DNA of 64,000 nucleotides from Burkholderiales bacterium 8X (GTDB taxonomy: Bacteria; Pseudomonadota; Gammaproteobacteria; Burkholderiales; Burkholderiaceae_C), in contig LR732703.1 of the NCBI GenBank assembly GCA_902506565.1, positions 2,094,125-2,158,124 of the forward strand, given 5' to 3'. The notes beneath the pieces were generated by a model, which worked only from the letters and a program-made list of their open reading frames with translations, was not told the origin of the DNA and searched no databases. Numbering within the stretch: the first letter of the stretch is position 1; each line of letters begins with the position of its first letter. The translations under genes were made by a program, and so were the position numbers. Below, piece by piece: positions 45,365 to 54,018 of this stretch.

Positions 45365-46335
45365 AAAAGAAGCACGTCTACATCTATTCGCCGTCCAGCG
45401 TCGTGCGCGACCGGGCGGCCTTCCGGCGCGGCGTCAAGCGGCTGCAGGCGATCGGCTGCGAAGTCGAACTCGACGAAGCCGCACTCGCATCGCATCAACG
45501 CTTCGCCGGCAGCGACGAAGTCCGTGTCGCCGCCATCGGCCGCGCGGCGGCCAGCGGCGCCGACGTGGCGCTGATCTCGCGCGGCGGCTACGGCCTGACC
45601 CGCATCCTCGACGCCATCCCGTACAAGGCCGTCGCGCGTGCAACCGAACGGGGCACCGCCTTCATCGGCCTCAGTGACTTCACGGCGCTGCAGACGGCAC
45701 TGCTCGCCCGAACCGGCGCCACCACCTGGGCCGGGCCTGCGCTCGGCGAAGACTTCGGCGCCGAAGACGGCCCCGACGACATCATGCAGGCCTGCTTCGA
45801 AGACCTTCTCACGGGTCAGGGGGAGGGCGCAGGTTGGCAGATTCCGGCCCGCGAGCGTGCCGGCTCGCCGGTACAGAAGCGGGCGATTCGCGACGCCGTG
45901 CTGTGGGGCGGCAACCTGTGCGTGCTGACCAGCCTGCTCGGCACGCCGTACTTCCCCGCCGTCGACGGCGGGGTCCTGTTCTTCGAGGACGTGAACGAAC
46001 ATCCCTACCGGGTCGAACGCATGCTCGACCAGCTGCGCCAGGCCGGCGTGCTCGGACGCCAGAAGGCGATCGTCTTCGGTCAGTTCACCGGCATCCGCAA
46101 GGCGCCGCACGACAAGGGCTTCGGCATGCAAACGGTCGTCGCGCGGCTGCGCGAACTGATCAAGACGCCGGTGTTGACCGGGTTGCCTTTCGGCCATGTG
46201 ACGACCAAGGTGCTGTTGCCCGTTGGCGCCAAGATCGAGATGGCGTTCGAGGAAAGGGACGTCGTCATGGTGTGGGGCCATCGCCATGCGGCAGGCGATG
46301 CCGGACACGCGACCCACGCCCACCACGCGCATTGA
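45361..46335 (+). CDS. ldcA: Muramoyltetrapeptide (LD-) carboxypeptidase, S66 family
   Basis: Cytosolic serine peptidase that removes D-Ala from recycled tetrapeptide cell-wall fragments. The 324 residues contain YIYSPSSVV, the nucleophile Ser105 in IGLSDFTALQ, and the catalytic Glu and His in FFEDVNEHPYRVERML and LPFGHVTTK. The C terminus ends in a His-rich tail (HRHAAGDAGHATHAHHAH), which may bind metal by chance or design. A GTG start overlaps the tadA stop by four bases (GTGA). Confidence 0.93.
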   Translation: MKKKHVYIYSPSSVVRDRAAFRRGVKRLQAIGCEVELDEAALASHQRFAGSDEVRVAAIGRAAASGADVALISRGGYGLTRILDAIPYKAVARATERGTAFIGLSDFTALQTALLARTGATTWAGPALGEDFGAEDGPDDIMQACFEDLLTGQGEGAGWQIPARERAGSPVQKRAIRDAVLWGGNLCVLTSLLGTPYFPAVDGGVLFFEDVNEHPYRVERMLDQLRQAGVLGRQKAIVFGQFTGIRKAPHDKGFGMQTVVARLRELIKTPVLTGLPFGHVTTKVLLPVGAKIEMAFEERDVVMVWGHRHAAGDAGHATHAHHAH

Positions 46336-46375
46336 CCCGCGTCGACAAGCATCGATGCCCAACGAGTCGCGCCGA

Positions 46376-46402
46376 CAAAAAAGGCGGCCCGCAGCCGCCT
46401 TT
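46376..46402 (-). terminator. Terminator of the 110-residue protein gene
   Basis: On the minus strand aaggcggc-tgcgg-gccgcctt is followed by TTTTTGT. It lies 24 bases beyond the minus-strand hypothetical gene and 41 bases from the convergent ldcA stop, where it may also help end that transcript. Confidence 0.85.
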
Positions 46403-46425
46403 CGAATCTCCGGCAAGCCGGCTGC

Positions 46426-46758
46426 TCAGGTCGTGTAGCGGTGATGCGATCGCGGTTCGAGGGCGGTCGGCAGTCCACCCTTGAACAAGCGGTTGATGCC
46501 GCGCATCTTGTTCCGCGCGTTCAGCTCGCCGTCGATTTCGCTCAGGGCAGTCAGCACGTCCTGGCGCAGGTACCACAAGGTTTCGAGATCGCCGGCGAAG
46601 CGGACCCGCTGCGCGATGCGTTGGGTCGAGTGCCCGCCATGAACCTGCAGCAGGCCCAGCATGGCAGTCCGGATGCGGCTGATCTGGCGATCCGCGGACC
46701 GGCGGAAGCCGAGGGCCGGAAAGGCGAGAAAACGAAGCAAGCGGCTGGGGGTGCGCAT
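46426..46758 (-). CDS. Hypothetical protein (110 aa)
   Basis: A basic protein with a hydrophobic-aromatic opening (RLLRFLAFPALGFRRS) and a helical middle (IRTAMLGLLQVHGGHSTQRI, then LWYLRQDVLTALSEIDGELNARNK). The ATG at 46758 is preferred because the longer frame to 46857 would be encoded by A+T-rich, non-coding-looking sequence. Function not recognised. A perfect TTGACA occurs at 46830-46835 on the same strand, without a clear -10. It ends at a strong terminator. Confidence 0.65.
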   Translation of the reverse strand: MRTPSRLLRFLAFPALGFRRSADRQISRIRTAMLGLLQVHGGHSTQRIAQRVRFAGDLETLWYLRQDVLTALSEIDGELNARNKMRGINRLFKGGLPTALEPRSHHRYTT

Positions 46759-47057
46759 GAAACTTGTACTTAGATAGAAATGCCTACGTGCAGACGTTAA
46801 GCGCTGAGCAATGCAGTCACAAGTACTCGTGTCAAACTTCTTGTTGAAAAACAACATACTTCACGCTTAAGTTTAAGTTGTTTGCAAGCAATGAACACCT
46901 AAGTTTTACTTCTTTGCCTGGAGGCTTGAAGCCGCGGCCGGCGCTGGCGCCAAAGCAACGTGTTGTCATAGGCCACCGCTCGATTCGAATGCCTTGAGCG
47001 TCAGGATTAGCGGCATTTGCCATAATCCTTGCGCACCGGCTATACAAGAATTTCACA
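46759..47057. other. A+T-rich divergent promoter region
   Basis: Around 46780-46920 the sequence is rich in runs of A and T, unlike anything else nearby, and includes a small hairpin (tgttg-aaaaa-caaca, 46842-46856) and TTGACA on the minus strand. It separates the divergent 110-residue protein gene and the cyclase gene. No open frame or RNA gene is supported. Confidence 0.5.
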
Positions 47058-48014
47058 ATGAGCGGCTATCCCACTGTCGTGTTCGCCGATCTCACCGGCA
47101 GTACCCGCGTCTTCGAGGCCATGGGCAATGCGAAGGCAACCGATACCGTCACCCGGCTGATCCAGTGGATCGGCGGCATCTGCGAATCGCACCAGGGGCG
47201 TGTCGTCAAATCGCTGGGCGATGGCGTCTTTGCGATATTCGGCGACGGCGGGACCGCCACCCGTGCCGTGCTCGAACTCCAACGAAATCATCAGAAGCGG
47301 CTGCAGACCTGGCCGGCGCCGCTGCGCATGGAACTGCAGATCGGCGTGGCGAGCGGCGAGGTGGTCGAGGTCGACGGCGATTGCTACGGGGACGCCGTCA
47401 ACCTGGCGTCACGGCTCAGCGACCTGGCGGGTCCCGGACAGATCTGGGCGACGGCCTCGGTCATCGAGCAGCTCCGCGAGGGCGAAGTCCGTCATCGCAA
47501 TCTCGGACCGATCAACATTCGCGGCAAGAGCGAGATGCCGACGGTCCATCGCATCGACTGGCAGGACGAGATCACCGAGTTCCTGACCATGCCTGCCGCG
47601 CTGGTGGCCACCGGTCGCGCGCAGGATTCGAGCTTCGGCCAGATCGAACTTGCCTGGCTGGACGTCCGCTCGCTGTTCCGTGCCGCGGATCTTCCGATCC
47701 ACCTCGGCCGCGTGGACGAGGCCGAATTCGTCGTCAACGATCCTCGTGTTTCCCGGCTGCACGCCCGCATCGAGGCCCGGCAGGGAAGCTGCGTGCTGGT
47801 GGATGTCAGCACCTACGGCACCTGGGTTCGCTTCCACGGCAGCGCCGGTCCGAGCAGCGAGATTGCGCTCCGGCGCGACGAATGCGTGCTGCATGGCAGC
47901 GGCGAGATCGGGTTGGGCGCCCCCTTGAGCGATTTCAGCGCGCCCACGATCACCTTCAATACGTCGGGCGGAAATCTTTCTCTCGCCCGCCGCGATACCT
48001 TTCTGGAGCGCTGA
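47058..48014 (+). CDS. Class III adenylate cyclase with C-terminal FHA domain
   Basis: A 318-residue cytosolic signalling protein. Residues 1-165 are a class III cyclase: metal aspartates D11 (FADLTGST) and D55 (KSLGDG), purine-selecting K51 and D108, and transition-state N115 and R119 (GDAVNLASRL). The K/D pair points to ATP rather than GTP. Residues about 205-300 are an FHA phosphothreonine-binding domain (HLGRVDEAE, SRLHARIEA, STYGTWVRF). A nearby Ser/Thr kinase could supply the ligand. Its 3' end overlaps the convergent sigma-factor gene by 59 bases. Confidence 0.9.
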   Translation: MSGYPTVVFADLTGSTRVFEAMGNAKATDTVTRLIQWIGGICESHQGRVVKSLGDGVFAIFGDGGTATRAVLELQRNHQKRLQTWPAPLRMELQIGVASGEVVEVDGDCYGDAVNLASRLSDLAGPGQIWATASVIEQLREGEVRHRNLGPINIRGKSEMPTVHRIDWQDEITEFLTMPAALVATGRAQDSSFGQIELAWLDVRSLFRAADLPIHLGRVDEAEFVVNDPRVSRLHARIEARQGSCVLVDVSTYGTWVRFHGSAGPSSEIALRRDECVLHGSGEIGLGAPLSDFSAPTITFNTSGGNLSLARRDTFLER

Positions 48015-48633
48015 GCGACGCGTCGGCGTGCTCGGTTGCGGTCGCGGACGCCGGCGGCATCCGGGTGGCGCCCAACTTGAGCTTGAGCGCGGCTCTGGCA
48101 CGCGACAGGCGGCTTCGAACCGTGCCGATCGGCACATCCAGCCGGCTCGCAGCCGCTTCGTAGCTCAACTGGTGGACGCCGACCAACAGCAGCACTTCTC
48201 GCATCTCGGCTGGCAGCTGGTCCATTGCGCTCGTGACCTCTGCCAGGAGCTGGCGCAGCTCGAGCGCGCTTTCCGGGTCACCATGATTCGACGGCCGCGA
48301 GTCGAGGACGTGTTCCGGCTCGAAACGGCAGGTTTTGTACGGCGCGCGGTTCAGATAGTTGCGAATCAGATTCATCGCAATGCCGTAGAGCCAAGTCGAA
48401 AGTTCCGACTCTCCGCGGAATTGATCCAAGGTTCGGGCTGCTTCGAAGAACGCTTGCTGAGCAATGTCTTCAGCCTCGTCGAAATGCCCGATCCGACGAA
48501 CTATCATCCGATGCAGTCGAATCCGGTGTTGGGCAAAAAGGCGCTCGAACTGCCTTTGGCGCTCGGCGCGGGAGGCGTCGGGCGGCTCCGGGTCTGGCAG
48601 TGGTTGCGGGCGGGTTTGATCGGTGGCAGTCAC
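47956..48633 (-). CDS. ECF-type RNA polymerase sigma factor
   Basis: About 225 residues with sigma region 2 (FEAEDIAQQAFFEAARTL-like FDEAEDIAQQAFFEAARTL and GESELSTWLYGIAMNLIRNY) and region 4 (QLPAEMREVLLLVGVHQLSYEAAASRL, given in part; VPIGTVRSRLSRARAAL). It lacks regions 1 and 3, as expected for the ECF group. A GTG start is used because no earlier ATG exists; the ribosome site is poor, so the start is uncertain. A Ser/Thr/Ala-rich tail of about 35 residues is encoded in the part that overlaps the cyclase gene. No anti-sigma gene adjoins it. Confidence 0.88.
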   Translation of the reverse strand: MTATDQTRPQPLPDPEPPDASRAERQRQFERLFAQHRIRLHRMIVRRIGHFDEAEDIAQQAFFEAARTLDQFRGESELSTWLYGIAMNLIRNYLNRAPYKTCRFEPEHVLDSRPSNHGDPESALELRQLLAEVTSAMDQLPAEMREVLLLVGVHQLSYEAAASRLDVPIGTVRSRLSRARAALKLKLGATRMPPASATATEHADASLSAPERYRGGREKDFRPTY

Positions 48634-48804
48634 CCTATCAAACGCACGGCTGCGCTCCCGAGCGGCTCAACAAAATCCGAAATTTCGACCTGCTAGGTCA
48701 ATGGTCCGAAGTACAAAAGAAACAGGAATCGAAGGAACTGTCGTCCGCCAGCGGTTACCCATGCAGGCGTCCCGTCTGCGGCGTGCCACCTGGACCTTCC
48801 TTCA

Positions 48805-50943
48805 ATGATCGATCAACCGCCGCTTGCTTCGGAAACTGCCATCCAAGACGACAACCAACCCTCTGGCCGCGGAACGCCGGACATCGAAGACCTCGGGCTG
48901 GGAGCCCTCGGTCCTGCAGCAGCCACCAAGTGGGCTGATTTGATCATCCGGTACTGGCGGCTCGCCCAGTCGCGCGGTCAGGTTCGGCTGGACCAGCCGT
49001 TCGAACTGCTCGACCTCAGCCTGCCGCGAGCGAGCGCAGTGCGCCTCTTGCTGCGTTCGCTGCAGGAGCGCATCGGCCAGCTCGGCCCCGGCGCCCGGCT
49101 TCGCTACCTGCTTTGCACGCCCAGCGGCAAGCTGCCCGGCGGCTGGAAGAACACCGCCGAACTCAAGCCCTACCTCCAGGACGGAAGCCTCGCCGCTCTT
49201 TCCTGGGATCTCCAGTACGGCGTTGCGGAACGTCCGACCGCCAACCTGATGGGCGAACGGCCGTCGACCAATCCGTGCGCGATCGTCGCGCGGGATGTGT
49301 GGCGGCAACTCGACCAGCAGCTCTTCGCGGTGCACCACGGGCGCCTGTTCGAGGCGAGGTTCCAGAGCCCGGCCGGCGCGAACATCGAATCCGATCCCGA
49401 GGTGGCCTGGAGCCCGGTTCGGCAGGCGCCCGGCGGACAGGCTGCCGAGGCCGCGATGGAGGGCTACGTCAAGCGCCTCAACAGCGCGCCGGTGGTGCTC
49501 TCGATCGGGGCGATGCGGGTGATCGGGCAATTCGAAACCCTGTTGCCGCAGGGCTACCTGATGCTCGCCACCGACCGCGGGCATGCCTCCGAGAAGGCGA
49601 TGCGCCTCTGCAACCTCGACAAACTGGTCGAGCGCTTCCGGCACGACCCGACGCTGCCGGTCAACTTCCATCTCCTCAACGAGTTCGTGGAGCAGACCGG
49701 CGCTGCGGTCTGGCAGCGCACCGGCTCGCGGGATCGCGTGCTCCAGGTCGCGCTCGCGGGAGGCGACGATCCCGGCAGCATGCTCGACGAAGTGATCGCG
49801 CCGCTCGAACTCGGTGCCGGCGGCGACAGCGAGGATCTGGCCCACGTCATGAAGACGATCGTGCTGCATGGGCGCGGCGAAGACGTGCTGGGCATCCTGC
49901 GCCACGCCGACCACGATCCCCTGGTCTTCATGGCCGCCGGCGCCGGGCTGCTCGGGCACCTGGCGCAGCCGGACTGCGACCGGAGCGCCTGGGTGGAAGC
50001 CCTGTCCCGGGTCTGGGACCATCATCTGGCGGCACCTGGCGAGTTCGAGTTGCACCGCCACATTGCCGCCGCGGCGACCGCGCTGGGTTCCTGGTCGCTC
50101 GCGCGCCGCGTCCTGCAGGACGGCCTGCGAGCGCACGGCGAGCAGGCCGGAGACCTTTCGATGCTGGCCAACTGCGAGGCGAACACCGGCCGGCTCGAAT
50201 CGGCGCTCGACCTGGCCGAACGGTCCGACCGGGCGAAGGGTGGCGAGGCCCGCACGCTCGACCTCATCCATCGGCTTCGAAACCGCATCGACCGCATGGA
50301 CAGGTTGTGGCGCCGGAGCCTGCCCGTGCCCGGAACGCCCTTGGTGCTGGAGCCGCTGGACGTCGACCATGCCGAAGCCTTCTTCCGCCAGTACCGCGAT
50401 CCGCAGATCGCCGCCATGACGCGGCTGCCGCGCTTCTCGAGCATCGAAGACCTGCAGCGCTGGATTCGCAAGGTGTCGCTCGCATCCAACCGGATGCGCT
50501 TCGTCGTGATGCACGAGGACTCCGGCCTGGTCGGCTACGTGAGCCTGCGTCCGTCCGGCTCGGCCGCGCATTTCGGCTTCTGGACCGGGGTCGACTTCCA
50601 GGGCCAGGGCCATGCGGTCCAGGCGGGTCTCGCCTTGTGCCAGTTCGCGCTTCGCAACGGATTCGACTGGCTTTTCGCGGCCGTCTTCGACCACAACCTG
50701 CGTTCGCTTCGAGCGCTGCAGCGCATCGGCTTCATGCCGCTCAACTATCGAAGCGCGGCCGAGGAAGACCGGCGCAGCTTCTTCTATTTCGGTGAGTCGC
50801 ATGCGGCCGATGTTGACGAACAGCACGACATCGAATCGGCGCGCCAGGCCTTTCTGGACTGCATGTACGTCGACGAAGACGATCTTCGGCTGGTCGACGA
50901 ACACGGAAAGCCGGTCCTGCCTCGGCAGAAGCCGCGGGACTAG
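48805..50943 (+). CDS. Large GNAT acetyltransferase fusion protein
   Basis: A 712-residue cytosolic protein. The N-terminal 40-300 have a Rossmann-like look and resemble SAM-methyltransferase/MidA-type proteins (FELLDLSLPRASAVRLLLRSL, VVLSIGAMRVIGQFETL), but no clear SAM-binding glycine motif is visible. Residues about 330-490 are helical and repeat-like (tetratricopeptide type, LARRVLQDGLRAHGEQAGDL). Residues about 515-665 are a GNAT domain of the RimJ/RimL type (LVLEPLDVDHAEAFFRQYRD, FQGQGHAVQAGLALCQFAL, NLRSLRALQRIGF). The substrate is unknown. It sits between sigma-factor and kinase genes. Confidence 0.8.
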   Translation: MIDQPPLASETAIQDDNQPSGRGTPDIEDLGLGALGPAAATKWADLIIRYWRLAQSRGQVRLDQPFELLDLSLPRASAVRLLLRSLQERIGQLGPGARLRYLLCTPSGKLPGGWKNTAELKPYLQDGSLAALSWDLQYGVAERPTANLMGERPSTNPCAIVARDVWRQLDQQLFAVHHGRLFEARFQSPAGANIESDPEVAWSPVRQAPGGQAAEAAMEGYVKRLNSAPVVLSIGAMRVIGQFETLLPQGYLMLATDRGHASEKAMRLCNLDKLVERFRHDPTLPVNFHLLNEFVEQTGAAVWQRTGSRDRVLQVALAGGDDPGSMLDEVIAPLELGAGGDSEDLAHVMKTIVLHGRGEDVLGILRHADHDPLVFMAAGAGLLGHLAQPDCDRSAWVEALSRVWDHHLAAPGEFELHRHIAAAATALGSWSLARRVLQDGLRAHGEQAGDLSMLANCEANTGRLESALDLAERSDRAKGGEARTLDLIHRLRNRIDRMDRLWRRSLPVPGTPLVLEPLDVDHAEAFFRQYRDPQIAAMTRLPRFSSIEDLQRWIRKVSLASNRMRFVVMHEDSGLVGYVSLRPSGSAAHFGFWTGVDFQGQGHAVQAGLALCQFALRNGFDWLFAAVFDHNLRSLRALQRIGFMPLNYRSAAEEDRRSFFYFGESHAADVDEQHDIESARQAFLDCMYVDEDDLRLVDEHGKPVLPRQKPRD

Positions 50944-50988
50944 CCGCAGCAGCGCATCCCCGGCCAAGCCGGCCATTCAGAGCCCAGG

Positions 50989-52113
50989 CTAGACCCAGGC
51001 GGGCAGCCGGCCGATGCAGCGTCGCAGTTCGAGGGAGAGGGAGTCGGGGCTGTCCTGGCGGGCCGCCGGATCGCAAGACAACGCGCGCTGCAATGCAGCG
51101 TCGATGGCGCCGCGCAGGAGACTCGCCAGTCGTTCGCCCGGTGGAAGCCCAGAGAGCAAGTCAGGCGGATAGCGAGCCGCATATTCGCTGGCAAGGCACA
51201 GCTCGGCGCCGCTCGAAGGCCACGAAGGCTTCGGCAAGCCGGAGGCGGTCGACCGGGTCTGGGAGCCGGACGGTGTCAGCAGCCGATACAGCAGCAAGCC
51301 GAGCGCGTACACGTCGGTTCGCAACGTCGGCTCCCGACCCTCCAACTGTTCCGGCGCTGCGCACTCGGGCGTGAAGAGGAGGGCGGAGGCCGCAGGACCC
51401 TGCGCCGGGTTTGGCTTGCCATGCACCTCTTGCGCGATGCCGAAGTCGAGCAGCTTCGGCATGCCGCTTGGCGCGACCAACACGTTCGATGCCTTGATAT
51501 CGCCATGGACGATGCCGTGGTCGTGCGCGTGCTGTACCGCACCTGCAAGCTTGGCGACCAGCTCGATGCGGCTTCGCAAACCGAGCTCGAAGCGCCGGCA
51601 ATGACGGTCGATGGCCAGGCCGTCGACGTGTTCCATCAAGAGGCACGGGGCGCCATCGATCGCATCCTGGCCAAGCCACCGGGTCACGCCTTCATGCCGA
51701 AGTCGTGCCTGCAAGCGGCCCTCTTGCTCGAATCGCAAGCGGAGCGTCGGCGTGTCGACGTCGTGGCGAAGCGCCTTGATCGCGATCCGATCGGACCTCG
51801 GCCCGCGACTTCGCTCTGCGAGGTAAACCTGTCCCATGCCGCCGAGGCCGATTCGGCGAAGGATCTGGTAGTCGCCCAGCGTGCGGCCTCGCCATTCGGG
51901 CTCGACATGGACCGGTGCCGACACTTCGGGCGGCGGCGTCTCCAGAAAATCCTCGGGAACGATGTCGGCTCGTTGCAGCATGGACTCGACCCGAAGGCGC
52001 AGCGCACCGTCCGTTCCGCAAGCTCGATCGAGGAAAGCCGCGCGCTCGGCGGATGGCTGGCCGAGCGCCTGCGAGAGGATGGCCTTCATCTGCCGCCAGG
52101 TCGCTGCTTCCAC
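50989..52113 (-). CDS. Serine/threonine protein kinase
   Basis: A 374-residue Hanks-type kinase without a membrane segment or sensor domain. The first 75 residues are a helical leader common in kinases linked to TIGR02999 sigma factors. The kinase core has GLGGMGQVY (89-97), ATP-binding K113 (IAIKAL), the catalytic loop HGDIKASN (203-210; HGD instead of HRD, D205, N210), DFG (223-225) and APEQLEGREP. All catalytic residues are present; Arg-to-Gly in HRD suggests control independent of activation-loop phosphorylation. The start at 52113 is a GTG; ATG at 52089 is an alternative. Divergent from a sigma-factor gene. Confidence 0.9.
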   Translation of the reverse strand: MEAATWRQMKAILSQALGQPSAERAAFLDRACGTDGALRLRVESMLQRADIVPEDFLETPPPEVSAPVHVEPEWRGRTLGDYQILRRIGLGGMGQVYLAERSRGPRSDRIAIKALRHDVDTPTLRLRFEQEGRLQARLRHEGVTRWLGQDAIDGAPCLLMEHVDGLAIDRHCRRFELGLRSRIELVAKLAGAVQHAHDHGIVHGDIKASNVLVAPSGMPKLLDFGIAQEVHGKPNPAQGPAASALLFTPECAAPEQLEGREPTLRTDVYALGLLLYRLLTPSGSQTRSTASGLPKPSWPSSGAELCLASEYAARYPPDLLSGLPPGERLASLLRGAIDAALQRALSCDPAARQDSPDSLSLELRRCIGRLPAWV

Positions 52114-52342
52114 GGTGGGGTGGGCAGGCCGCAGGCGGCCGCCGCTGCAAGTTGGAGAGCCGCCATGGTCTCCACGAGCGTTCCATGCAATGGCTCCAAC
52201 GCAACAATTGATCAGAAATATGCGTCATCCGCGGCAAAGCGGCGGCGAGCCTCCACGCCTAGAGTGGTCCGCAGAACGAGCGTCCGAGGCGGACAGATCG
52301 ATCGCCTTCTCGCGCCTGGTGGAACCCGCTCCACGAGGAAAA

Positions 52343-52867
52343 ATGACCGAAATCGCTACTGCCCAACCCGGCATGGAACCGCTTCCCCGCACCTACTCGC
52401 AGCTTCGCAGCCTGGCGCGCTTCTACCTGCGCGGCGAGCGCCACGGCCACACGTTGGAGCCAACCGGATTGGTCCACGAGGCCTACCTTCGCATGCTGGA
52501 GCAGCGGGCCGGCCCCCGGGACAGCGGTCACTTCGTGGCCCTGGCCGCACAGATGATGCGGCGCATCCTGGTCAATCACGCCTTGAGCCGAAAGACAGCC
52601 AAGCGCGGGCACGGCGTGGCGGCGACATCGCTGGACGATGCCGGGCCGATCCCGCAGGAGGCCGAGTCGATCGATGTGCTGGCCTTGTCGGAAGCATTGA
52701 GTGAATTGGGTTCGCTCGATCCGCGACAGGCGCAGATCGTCGAATTGCGCTACTTCGTCGGCTTGTCGATCGAAGAGACCGCAGCCGCTCTCTCGATATC
52801 GCCGGCGACCGTCAAGCGCGAGTGGTCGACCGCGAAGCTCTTCCTCCATGAGCGGCTTGCGAACTGA
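52343..52867 (+). CDS. ECF-like sigma factor (TIGR02999 type)
   Basis: A 174-residue sigma factor with region 2 LARFYLRGERHGHTLEPTGLVHEAYLRML (in parts: TGLVHEAYLRML, FVALAAQMMRRILVNHA) and region 4 (LDPRQAQIVELRYFVGLSIE, ALSISPATVKREWSTAKLFL). This wording matches the TIGR02999 group, which is typically encoded beside Ser/Thr kinases, as here. Control by kinase phosphorylation instead of an anti-sigma factor is plausible by family knowledge. A gagg site lies five bases before the ATG. The 229-base gap to the divergent kinase gene must hold both promoters. Confidence 0.9.
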   Translation: MTEIATAQPGMEPLPRTYSQLRSLARFYLRGERHGHTLEPTGLVHEAYLRMLEQRAGPRDSGHFVALAAQMMRRILVNHALSRKTAKRGHGVAATSLDDAGPIPQEAESIDVLALSEALSELGSLDPRQAQIVELRYFVGLSIEETAAALSISPATVKREWSTAKLFLHERLAN

Positions 52868-52952
52868 TGATTGCAGTCGGCAGCGCGCCATGCATCGATA
52901 GCCCGTACGCTGACCAGCCGATGAAGGGGCGCGAGTCGCCCTCGCGTCGGCG

Positions 52953-53822
52953 CTAGATGATCGGTACGCCTCCGGTGACCGCGATCGTCGCACCGGAGAT
53001 GTAGCTCGCCTGTTCCGAGGCGAGCAGCACATAGGCCGCCTGCAGTTCGGCCGGCTGCCCCGGCCGCTTCATCGGCGTCTGCTCGCCGAAATGCGCGACC
53101 TGTTCCGGCGGCATCGTCGAGGGGATGAGCGGTGTCCAGATCGGGCCCGGCGCCACGCAGTTCACGCGGATGCCTTTGTCTGCCAGCAGTTGCGCCATGC
53201 CACCCGAGAGGTTCTGGATGGCACCCTTGGTCGCGGCATAGGCGACCAGGCTTGCGTTGGGCTTGTCGGCATTCACCGAAGCCGTGTTGATGATCGACGA
53301 GCCTGGTTTCATGTGCGGCACCGCGGCCTTGCACAGGAAGAAGTTCGCGTAGATGTTGGTGCGGAAGGTGCGGTCGAATTCCTCGGAGCTGATCTCGTCC
53401 AGGCTCTGGTGGGCCATCTGGTAGGCCGCGTTGTTGACCAGGATGTCGATGCGCCCCAGCTCTCGAACAGCCGCATCCACCAAGGCCTTGCAGTGCGATT
53501 CGTCCCGGATGTCGCCGGGCATCGTGATGCAGCGCCGGCCGCATCGCTCCACGACCTCGCGGGTTTCATTCGCATCGTCGTCCTCGTCCAGGTAGGCGAT
53601 CAGGACATCGGCACCTTCGCGTGCGAAGGCCAGTGCGACCGCGCGGCCGATGCCGCTGTCGCCACCGGTGATGAGCGCCACCTTGCCTTCGAGCTTGCCG
53701 GAGCCGACATAGCTCGCTTCACCGTAGTCGGGCCTTGGTTCCATGCGGGACTCGCGGCCTGGCGGCTGTTGCGGCTGTTCGGGAAACGGCGGCTTGGCGC
53801 CTGCGTTCTTCGGATCGGTCAT
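52953..53822 (-). CDS. Short-chain dehydrogenase/reductase of the general-stress type
   Basis: A 289-residue NAD(P)-dependent oxidoreductase with a 40-residue Pro/Gln-rich N-terminal extension (PFPEQPQQPPGRESRMEPRP) seen in the YghA/YdaD/YhdF group. The Rossmann core has TGGDSGIGRA, NNAAYQ, catalytic Tyr-x3-Lys in YAATKGA, and the ending ISGATIAVTGG. Substrate unknown; members are often induced by stress. Convergent with the sigma-factor gene and divergent from the glycosidase gene (196 bases between). Confidence 0.92.
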   Translation of the reverse strand: MTDPKNAGAKPPFPEQPQQPPGRESRMEPRPDYGEASYVGSGKLEGKVALITGGDSGIGRAVALAFAREGADVLIAYLDEDDDANETREVVERCGRRCITMPGDIRDESHCKALVDAAVRELGRIDILVNNAAYQMAHQSLDEISSEEFDRTFRTNIYANFFLCKAAVPHMKPGSSIINTASVNADKPNASLVAYAATKGAIQNLSGGMAQLLADKGIRVNCVAPGPIWTPLIPSTMPPEQVAHFGEQTPMKRPGQPAELQAAYVLLASEQASYISGATIAVTGGVPII

Positions 53823-54018
53823 CGAATGGGTCCTTGCGATGCGAGATGGTTGGGGTCGGCAGTGCCGCTACTCGTCACGAGCTTTCGAGATCGGTTTTAC
53901 GAATCCTGTAGGAATGCGCCGCACACGGGGGACGGCTCGGCTTGCAGCCGACGATGAGCTGCGGCAAGCATGCCAAGGGCGCTCGCCAGCGGGCACGCCG
54001 GTTGCCACGTGACACCCC

